From contig CAYWOD010000198.1 of assembly GCA_964459805.1 (NCBI GenBank), positions 1 to 6,749 of the forward strand: DNA of 6,749 nucleotides, written 5' to 3'. Source of the stretch: DAOVRL01 sp964459805. Lineage in GTDB: Bacteria > Planctomycetota > Phycisphaerae > Sedimentisphaerales > Anaerobacaceae. Every line of letters starts with the position of its first letter. Position 1 is the stretch's first letter. The notes beneath the pieces were generated by a model. The model saw nothing but the letters and a program-made list of their open reading frames with translations, ran no database searches and was not told the DNA's origin. Position numbers and translations under genes: made by a program. Below, one piece after another: positions 1-4,813 of this stretch.

Positions 1-63
1 CTGGGATGAAAAATATCTACAGAAACTATTGGGAATTTAGATGCGGTAGCCCTGAAAATACCC

Positions 64-91
64 TTGCTTTACTGGCGGACCTTGATATACT
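64..91 (+). promoter_or_regulatory. Candidate sigma70 promoter for rpsP
   Basis: A TTGCTT box (64-69) and a TATACT box (86-91) are separated by 16 bases. The -10 box matches the TATAAT consensus at five of six positions; the -35 box matches only in TTG. Transcription from here would start near 98 and give rpsP a leader of about 155 bases that includes both hairpins described below. The assignment is inferred from the motif alone, and no competing promoter was seen closer to the gene. Confidence 0.35.
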
Positions 92-122
92 ACCCAGTCC
101 CAACATTGGCCCGAGTTGCCCG

Positions 123-149
123 TGTCATTCCCGCGAAAGCGGGAATCCA
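123..149. repeat. Dispersed palindromic repeat, copy 1 (dRS3-like)
   Basis: The sequence has the form TGTC-ATTCCCGC-GAAA-GCGGGAAT-CCA. The arms (127-134 and 139-146) are perfectly complementary over 8 bp and close a GAAA tetraloop. The core fits ATTCCC-N8-GGGAAT, the pattern described for Neisseria dRS3 repeats, and similar palindromes are common in intergenic DNA of many bacteria. A second intact copy lies at 4663-4697 and a decayed one at 3478-3512. A run of five Ts (155-159) follows, but 8 bases from the stem, which is far for an intrinsic terminator. It lies in the rpsP leader if the promoter call at 64-91 is right. Confidence 0.8.
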
Positions 150-191
150 GGGCCTTTTTGTTGGTAGCTCTATCGCAAAAACTAAACGTGT

Positions 192-219
192 CTCCCGGCC
201 GCAATCTAAAGGCCGGGGG
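192..219 (+). promoter_or_regulatory. Hairpin in the rpsP leader
   Basis: CTCCCGGCC (192-200) pairs with GGCCGGGGG (211-219), giving a 9-bp stem with one T-G pair and a 10-base loop. It ends 33 bases before the rpsP start codon. No T run follows, so it is not a standard terminator. Ribosomal protein operons often carry leader structures for autoregulation, so this could be one, but that is inference. The Shine-Dalgarno AAAGGA (242-247) lies outside the stem and stays accessible. Confidence 0.4.
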
Positions 220-252
220 AATTGATAATAACCGAAAGCAGAAAGGAACATC

Positions 253-1466
253 ATGGCGGTCAAAATCAGAATGACCAGGATTGGAAGGCGGCATCGCCCC
301 TTCTTTAGAATCAATGCGATCGAGTCCCGCAACCCACGCGACGGCAGAATACTTGAAAAGCTCGGCCACTACGACCCCCTCGAAAAGGACCCAAAAAAGC
401 AGATTGTCCTCAGCCGCGAACGCGTCGAATATTGGCTCAGCAAAGGTGCGATTCCAAGCGACACCGTCTCCGAAATCCTCCTTCGCCTCGGCATCAAGCA
501 CAAATACGCCGAGCAAAAAGCCGCACGAAGAGCAAAAGCCAGGGCCATAGCCAGCGCAAAGGGAAAACTCTTCACAAAGGCCCAGAAACTCGCCGCCCAA
601 AAAGCCGCTCAGCCAGCCGAAGAACCACCCAAACCCGAAGAAAAACCAAAGCCCGAAGCCCCAGAACCCGAAGAAAAACCAAAGCCCATAGAAAAAAAGA
701 CCCAGGAAGAACCGCAAGCCCAGCCTGAAGAAAAAACCGACGCCGCCAAGGAAAAGGCAGAAGCTAAACCCGAACCGGCTACCGAAAAAACCGAACAAAA
801 GCTACAGGCCACCGAAGAACAAAAGCCGGAAGAAAAAGCTGAGCCCCAAGCCAAGCCCNNNNNNNNNNNNNNNNNNNNNNNNNNNNNNNNNNNNNNNNNN
901 NNNNNNNNNNNNNNNNNNNNNNNNNNNNNNNNNNNNNNNNNNNNNNNNNNNNNNNNNNAGCCGAACCCGAAGTCAAACTCGAAATTGAATCGGTCGAGGA
1001 AGAATCAGAAGCCAAACCCGAACCGGCTACCGAAAAAACCGAAGAAGAACCACAGGCCACCGAAGAACAAAAGCCGGAAGAAAAAGCTGAGCCCCAAGCC
1101 AAGCCCGAACCTGCCGAAGAGCAAGAAGCTGAGGAAAAAGCCGAACCCGAAGTCAAACTCGAAATTGAATCGGTCGAGGAAGAATCAGAAGCCGAGCCCG
1201 AATCCGAAGAAAAAACCGACGCAGAACCACAGCCTCCTGAAAAACAAAAGACCAGGCCCAAAGCCAAGGCCAAACGAAAAGCCAAGGCAGAACCCGAGGA
1301 AAAGCCACAAGCTCAACCAACCGAACTGGAGCCTCAATCAGAAGCAGAAGAAAAACCAGGCGACAAACCCGAACCAAGGCCGGAAGAAGAACAAAAAACC
1401 GAGGATAAGCCCGAGCCGGAAGAAGAAACCCCCGAGACCGAAGGCGAACAGCAAGATAAGAAATAG
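253..1466 (+). CDS. rpsP: 30S ribosomal protein S16 with a very long repetitive C-terminal tail (interrupted by an assembly gap)
   Basis: S16 binds 16S rRNA and is needed for assembly of the small ribosomal subunit. Residues 1-82 are a typical S16 core: it opens MAVKIRMTRIGRRHRPFFRI and includes the LGHYDPL segment and RVEYWLSKGA, followed by PSDTV. The ATG at 253 follows AAAGGA (242-247). Residues 83-120 are a Lys/Arg/Ala-rich linker. From 121 on the protein is almost entirely Glu, Lys, Pro, Ala and Gln and is probably disordered. S16 is usually about 80-100 residues long. A 60-residue repeat (180 bp) lies in the tail, and a basic patch, KAKAKRKAKA, appears near its end. The frame changes across the 100-N gap: the tail composition continues downstream in the frame that stops at TAG 1464-1466, directly followed by a second TAG. 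With the predicted 32-base gap the protein would have about 381 residues. dnaG follows 131 bases downstream. The identity of the core is certain; the length is not. Confidence 0.93.
763..1250 (+). repeat. 180-bp in-frame tandem repeat in the rpsP tail
   Basis: Units start at 763, 1011 and 1191 (the last is degenerate); 1011 to 1191 is exactly 180 bp. The 96 bases at 763-858 and 1011-1106 differ at about five positions with no indel. The 51 bases at 960-1010 and 1140-1190 are identical. Each unit encodes 60 residues, running from AKPEPATEKTE through EEQKPEEKAEPQAKP to EVKLEIESVEEESE. The assembly gap falls inside the first unit, as expected when short reads cannot span a near-identical repeat. 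Confidence 0.9.
859..958. other. Assembly gap of 100 Ns
   Basis: A run of exactly 100 Ns is a usual placeholder for a gap of unknown size. Aligning the flanks to the complete repeat unit downstream (1011-1190) leaves 32 bases missing, matching 1107-1138. Keeping rpsP in frame requires a length that leaves remainder 2 when divided by 3, and 32 satisfies this; so do 212, 392 and so on if further units were collapsed. Confidence 0.95.
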
Positions 1467-1469
1467 TAG

Positions 1470-1551
1470 CCGCAAGCGGACGCCCGGTGGCACAGCTTAT
1501 GAGCTGCCTAAGAACCGCAAGTCCAATCGCAGGCCACCTGCGGGCATCCGC
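1470..1551 (+). other. Structured rpsP-dnaG spacer with alternative hairpins
   Basis: The spacer can form one long stem: 1476-1486 (GCGGACGCCCG) pairs with 1541-1551 with one C-A mismatch, and continues as GTGGC (1487-1491) with GCCAC (1533-1537) across a 3-base bulge. A small hairpin, CAGCT-TATG-AGCTG (1493-1506), sits inside. Two local hairpins would compete with the long stem: CCGC-AA-GCGG (1470-1479) and CGCAGG-CCA-CCTGCG (1528-1542). There is no T tract, so it does not look like an intrinsic terminator. It may be an RNA processing or attenuation site, or a degenerate palindromic repeat. I do not recognise it as a known RNA family. Confidence 0.45.
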
Positions 1552-1597
1552 CATCGAATACCCGGCCAAATAATCACTTATCAATAATCAATAGAAT

Positions 1598-3406
1598 ATG
1601 CCCGTTGTTTTTGACCATACTACGGTTTATCAGGTTCAGCAGGCCAACGACATCGTTGACGTGATAACCGAGCACGTCAGCCTAAAGAAAAAGGGCCGCG
1701 AGATGGTCGGCCTATGTCCTTTCCACGACGACCATCGCCCCAGCATGAACGTCAACCCCGCAAAGCAGATATTCAAGTGCTTCGCCTGCGGCGCCGGCGG
1801 CGATGTCTTCAAGTTCATCCAGATGCGCGAAAACCTCACATTCCCACAGGCCATAGAAAGATTGGCCGAACGCGCCGGCATCAAACTCGAACGGCGAAAA
1901 ACTACGAAATCCGATCCCGGCACGCCGGGGCCGGATACGAAATCCGATCTTGACCCGAATCGACTTGCAAAGGTCAACGCCTGGGCCGCCGAACATTTCC
2001 GCAAAAACCTCAACGACCAGGCAAAAGGCAAATACGCCCGCGACTACCTCGCCGAAAGACAAATCACACCCCAAAGCGCCGAAAAATGGCGCCTCGGCCT
2101 CGCCCTTAACTCACAGGACGACTTGATCCGCTCTGCCGGAGCTAAACGCATCCCCTCAAAGCTGCTCGAACAAGCGGGCTTGGTAACCGCCCTCAACCAG
2201 GACAAATTCATTAACCGCCTGATGTTTCCCATCACCGATGTCACCGCCCGGGTCATCGGCTTCGGCGGCCGAACACTCGACAACGCCCCCGCAAAGTATA
2301 TTAACTCGCCCACGACCGTTCTCTTCGACAAAAGCAATTGTCTCTACGGCCTCGAACAGGCCCGCCACCAAATCGTCTCGTCCGCAACCGCCGTCGTCGT
2401 CGAAGGCTACACCGACTGTATAGCTGCCCATCAGCTCGACTGCACCAACGTCGTCGCCACCTTAGGCACCAGCCTGACCGCCGGCCACGGACGCATCCTC
2501 AGACGCTATGCCAAAAAAGTCATTCTCGTCTTCGACAGTGACATCGCCGGCATCGAGGCCGCCAATAGGGCACTCGACGTCTGCCTCTCACAGCACATCG
2601 ACATCCGCATTGCCTCGGTCCCCGAAGCCAAAGACCCCTGTGATTTCCTGCTCGCCGCCGGCAAAGACCCCTTCGAGAAGCTCCTCGCCGACGCAGTCGA
2701 TGTCCTCAGCTTCAAATGGGACAGACTAAAGGAAAAATTCGCCGACGATGACACCATCGCCGGCAGAAAAGCCGTCGTCGAAGAGTATCTCCAGTCAATA
2801 GCCCTGGGCCTTTCCGCTGGAAATATCTCCCCGATAGATACCGGCATAATAATAAACCGCATATCGGCAATCATCGGCCTCGACAAAAAACAGATAAATA
2901 GAGAGCTTAACATCCGCATCGCACGGGCCGCCAGGGCAGCAAGCTATAACGTCGAAAATCAAAAAGTCGCCGCCATAGACCTCGGCCAAGGCCTCTTCGC
3001 CGCCGCACAGCGAGAGATCCTCGAAATCCTCCTCAACGAACCTAAGCTCTTCGAGAGCGCAAAGAGCAAAATCAAGCCGGATGACTTCGACGTACCGCTG
3101 CTCAAACAAACGGCCCAAATACTCTTCGAAATGTTGAATACCAAAAAAACACATATCTCACTCGAAGAGGTCCTGACAAGGGCCGAATCCACAGAACTCG
3201 GCAACTGCATTACCCAATTAGCACAGGCCGGAGAACAAAAACGTAAATTTGAATCCCGCTTAACCGCCGCCATCGACGTCTTTGCCAAGCACCTCGCACG
3301 CAGAGACACCCCCCAGCCCACCGCCGAAAAGGACCAGAAAAAGTTCCTTCAGCGCGCCTATGAAAACGCCCGGAAAGAAAACCCACACAGCATCGGTATG
3401 ACCTAA
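1598..3406 (+). CDS. dnaG: DNA primase DnaG
   Basis: DnaG makes the short RNA primers for lagging-strand synthesis and works with the replicative helicase DnaB. The 602-residue length is normal. The N-terminal CHC2 zinc finger is complete (C40, H43, C61, C64) and includes GLCPFHDDHRPSM and FKCFACGAGGD. The catalytic core has KFINRLMFPI and VIGFGGR. The Toprim domain follows, with E269 in VVVEGYTD and D313/D315 in VFDSDIAG, matching the metal-binding Glu and DxD of the family. Further on, KDPCDFL (D346, D349) stands where many primases have an Asp-Pro-Asp. From about residue 460 on is the helical helicase-binding region, poorly conserved as usual. The ATG at 1598 gives the expected N-terminal spacing to the zinc finger, though I see no strong ribosome binding site before it. 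It lies 131 bases after rpsP on the same strand and may be cotranscribed with it. The family call is certain. Confidence 0.97.
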   Translation: MPVVFDHTTVYQVQQANDIVDVITEHVSLKKKGREMVGLCPFHDDHRPSMNVNPAKQIFKCFACGAGGDVFKFIQMRENLTFPQAIERLAERAGIKLERRKTTKSDPGTPGPDTKSDLDPNRLAKVNAWAAEHFRKNLNDQAKGKYARDYLAERQITPQSAEKWRLGLALNSQDDLIRSAGAKRIPSKLLEQAGLVTALNQDKFINRLMFPITDVTARVIGFGGRTLDNAPAKYINSPTTVLFDKSNCLYGLEQARHQIVSSATAVVVEGYTDCIAAHQLDCTNVVATLGTSLTAGHGRILRRYAKKVILVFDSDIAGIEAANRALDVCLSQHIDIRIASVPEAKDPCDFLLAAGKDPFEKLLADAVDVLSFKWDRLKEKFADDDTIAGRKAVVEEYLQSIALGLSAGNISPIDTGIIINRISAIIGLDKKQINRELNIRIARAARAASYNVENQKVAAIDLGQGLFAAAQREILEILLNEPKLFESAKSKIKPDDFDVPLLKQTAQILFEMLNTKKTHISLEEVLTRAESTELGNCITQLAQAGEQKRKFESRLTAAIDVFAKHLARRDTPQPTAEKDQKKFLQRAYENARKENPHSIGMT

Positions 3407-3455
3407 CCCCATCACGCAATACTTAGCCCCACACGCCCCACGCGGCCCTTATTTA

Positions 3456-3478
3456 GCTCCGACACCTGTGGTCGGGGC
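3456..3478 (+). terminator. Terminator-like hairpin after dnaG
   Basis: GCTCCGAC (3456-3463) pairs with GTCGGGGC (3471-3478) over 8 bp with one T-G pair, around the loop ACCTGTG. It starts 50 bases after the dnaG stop codon. The downstream tract is CCACTTTGTC, so the T stretch is weak. It may instead belong to the dispersed palindrome that abuts it. Confidence 0.35.
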
Positions 3479-3512
3479 CACTTTGTCATTCCCTGCTTGC
3501 CACGGAATCCAC
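3478..3512. repeat. Dispersed palindromic repeat, copy 3 (decayed)
   Basis: The outer parts match the copy at 4663-4697: CCAC-T/C-TTGTCATTCC on the left and GGAATCCAC on the right. The ATTCC and GGAAT arms (3488-3492, 3504-3508) are kept. The centre, CTGCTTGCCAC, has lost the GAAA loop and the inner stem and is one base longer than in the intact copies. Confidence 0.55.
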
Positions 3513-3759
3513 ATACTCATCCACCCCTCGGTGCGGCAGGTTGTTCTCTGCATCACCACACCCGCAGTCGAAGCCACATTCGCACGAGTCCCAGACCATC
3601 GCCACAGCTTCCATCAAGCAAGCCAAAAGCTACTTTCTTGCATTAAGATGCCTAAAATTTTCGCGATTTTTCAATCAAAAGCGCAGGTAGTTGGAGCCAA
3701 AAATCCAAAAAATCAAAATTTTTTTTATTCCTGTGCTGCCAACGACTTACACAGATTCA

Positions 3760-3817
3760 CTCCACTAAAAAATCCGAAATTTTCGACTCAAATGCGCAAG
3801 TTGAGCCAATAGTGGAG
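3760..3817. repeat. Inverted repeat with nested hairpins
   Basis: CTCCACTA (3760-3767) and TAGTGGAG (3810-3817) are perfect 8-bp inverted copies around 42 bases. Inside, CTCAA (3787-3791) pairs with TTGAG (3801-3805), and an AT stem of the form AAAAT-CCGAA-ATTTT lies to its left, so the whole can fold as a branched structure. It may be a small non-autonomous element or a structured RNA; nothing decides between these. Confidence 0.45.
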
Positions 3818-3900
3818 GGCCGTTCCCTCCGCTGAGCAATCCCGCCCAGCGTTCTCTGTCATCTGACTTCCGTCGTCTATCGTCTGTCGTCCGTCATCCC

Positions 3901-3907
3901 AAGGGAG
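3901..3907 (+). promoter_or_regulatory. Shine-Dalgarno-like AAGGGAG before the HNH-AP2 frame
   Basis: The purine run AAGGGAG ends 6 bases before the in-frame ATC at 3914. That is normal ribosome-binding spacing, but no ATG, GTG or TTG follows at a usable distance in the frame. It is the main sequence hint that translation once began, or still begins, near 3911-3914. Confidence 0.35.
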
Positions 3908-3913
3908 ACACTC

Positions 3914-4498
3914 ATCGAGTTTGTCTTTCGCATCAATATTCCGCTGCCCCTGGCAAGGCCCCTCATCCTTCTGGTCCTCCTATATCGCTGGATTCGCCAC
4001 GGCTACACTTTCAGGCGCATACCTTTAACGCAGGGAAAATTCGCCATCATAGACCCCGAAGATTACGACCGATTGACCCGGTACAAATGGCACGTCCAGA
4101 AAGGCCCACGCACCTCCTACGCCGTCCACTCACTCACAAACGGAAAAAACAAACCCAGAAAGAACATCCAAATGCACCGCCTCGTCATCCACATACCACC
4201 CTCAATGTACTGCGACCACATCAACCACAACGGCCTCGACAACAGAAAGGCCAACCTCCGGCCCGCAATACACACACAAAACACCTGGCACAGACGAAAA
4301 TTCAAAAAGCACTCACGATCAAAATACAAAGGAGTCGATTGGGCAAACGATATGAAACGCTGGCGCGCACGAATCCGGGTAAACGGAAAAAGAATATACC
4401 TCGGATCATTCACCTCCGAAATCGCCGCCGCAAAGGCCTACGACTCCGCCGCAAGAAAACACCACGGAGACTTCGCCACATTGAATTTTGCCGACTGA
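3914..4498 (+). CDS. HNH endonuclease with AP2 DNA-binding domain (start codon uncertain)
   Basis: It is probably a free-standing homing-type endonuclease that nicks or cuts DNA. Counting from 3914, residues 88-116 form an HNH (HNH_3-like) site: a His in MHRLV, then DHINHNGLDNRKANLR. Residues 138-192 form an AP2 domain with YKGV, RWRARIRVNGKRIYLGSF, AAKAYDSAARKHHG and a final LNF. AP2-HNH fusions are known in phage and bacterial mobile genes. Before these lies a hydrophobic, Leu-rich segment followed by FAIIDPEDYDRLTRYKWH, which I remember as part of such proteins in planctomycetes. That conserved stretch is upstream of the first standard start in frame, TTG 4073, which would cut it away. The frame is open from 3836 without ATG, GTG or TTG. 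ATC 3914 was chosen for its spacing to AAGGGAG; a lost start (pseudogene), a sequence error or a shorter product from 4073 are the alternatives. The domains are certain, the start is not. Confidence 0.75.
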   Translation: MEFVFRINIPLPLARPLILLVLLYRWIRHGYTFRRIPLTQGKFAIIDPEDYDRLTRYKWHVQKGPRTSYAVHSLTNGKNKPRKNIQMHRLVIHIPPSMYCDHINHNGLDNRKANLRPAIHTQNTWHRRKFKKHSRSKYKGVDWANDMKRWRARIRVNGKRIYLGSFTSEIAAAKAYDSAARKHHGDFATLNFAD

Positions 4499-4510
4499 CC
4501 CTTCCCCACC

Positions 4511-4537
4511 TGTCATTCTGAACGAAGTGAAGAATCT
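4511..4537. repeat. Dispersed palindrome of the GTCATTCTGA type
   Basis: The element is TGTC followed by ATTCT-GA-AC-GAA-GT-GA-AGAAT (4515-4535) and CT. The arms ATTCT and AGAAT pair, AC pairs with GT, and the two GA steps can form tandem G-A pairs around a GAA loop. Closely similar sequences (with GC in place of AC/GT) are frequent between genes in several bacterial phyla, as far as I recall. Confidence 0.65.
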
Positions 4538-4580
4538 GGCGTCCAGATCACTAATTAACCACTCACCACGCCGTACCTTG

Positions 4581-4597
4581 CCTACTTACCAAGTAGG
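4581..4597. repeat. Short perfect inverted repeat
   Basis: CCTACTT (4581-4587) and AAGTAGG (4591-4597) are perfectly complementary around ACC. The 7-bp stem is followed by TTCGCC and not by a T tract. It may be a weak terminator, a protein-binding site or another small repeat. Confidence 0.4.
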
Positions 4598-4662
4598 TTC
4601 GCCTCCCTCAATTTCCCCCCCAAGAATCTTTAGCCCCCCAACCCCGTACGCCCTTGGGAGGT

Positions 4663-4697
4663 CCACCTTGTCATTCCTGCGAAAGCAGGAATCCACC
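4663..4697. repeat. Dispersed palindromic repeat, copy 2
   Basis: ATTCCTGC (4673-4680), GAAA (4681-4684) and GCAGGAAT (4685-4692) form the same 8-bp stem and GAAA loop as the copy at 123-149. One base pair is changed on both sides (C-G to T-A), so pairing is kept. The flanks TTGTC and CCAC match the decayed copy at 3478-3512. Confidence 0.8.
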
Positions 4698-4706
4698 TGT
4701 TTACCC

Positions 4707-4726
4707 CCCCCCGATTTATCGGGGGG
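4707..4726. repeat. C/G-rich hairpin
   Basis: CCCCCCGAT (4707-4715) and ATCGGGGGG (4718-4726) form a 9-bp perfect stem around a TT loop. The C run extends left to 4704. On the - strand it lies 88 bases beyond the TPR gene stop codon, so it could end that transcript, but there is no strong T tract. Confidence 0.55.
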
Positions 4727-4813
4727 TTGCCTGCGCAAGGAACGCTTCACCCAAATACCTTCTTCATCACCTCCACAAACCGCCCCAACAACGCCAACTT
4801 CCCATCCTCTCCG

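Larger units (their letters stand above)
3407..3910. other. Spacer without a convincing gene
   Basis: No reading frame in this 500-base stretch looks like a protein. It holds a terminator-like hairpin (3456-3478), a decayed dispersed palindrome (3478-3512), an AT-rich part (about 3650-3785) with a T8 run at 3719-3726, an 8-bp inverted repeat (3760-3817), and a low-complexity GTC/CGTC-rich tract (about 3867-3900). Two stretches, near 3654-3700 and 3777-3809, share AAATTTTCG followed by a GCGCA...AGTTG...GAGCCAA-like string and look like diverged direct copies. The whole resembles accumulated repeat debris between dnaG and the endonuclease gene. Confidence 0.6.
4499..4813. other. Convergent spacer with four palindromes
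   Basis: This 315-base spacer separates the endonuclease gene (+) from the TPR gene (-), so both are transcribed into it. I see no gene. It holds four unrelated palindromes, listed separately, and several C-rich runs. The palindromes could end transcription from both sides, but none has a clean T tract on either strand. Confidence 0.7.

Noticed and set aside
37..1285. Long open frames on the - strand opposite rpsP, rich in Phe/Gly or Ser
   Set aside because: They are mirror images of the GAA/AAA/CCC-rich tail codons on the + strand and show no domain or protein-like composition.
960..1587. Continuation of rpsP in the frame nominally kept through the N run, ending near 1587
   Set aside because: The product becomes Pro/Asn/Lys/Arg-rich and loses the Glu-rich repeat, while the neighbouring frame continues the same repeat and stops at 1466. 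The shift is caused by the arbitrary gap length.
3719..3726. T8 run as an intrinsic terminator
   Set aside because: Only an A/T-rich stem precedes it, with no stable GC hairpin, and the nearest gene end is over 300 bases away.
3468..3812. A GTG-started frame of 114 codons after dnaG
   Set aside because: It runs through a hairpin, a dispersed palindrome and the AT-rich repeat, has no ribosome binding site, and looks like no protein I know.
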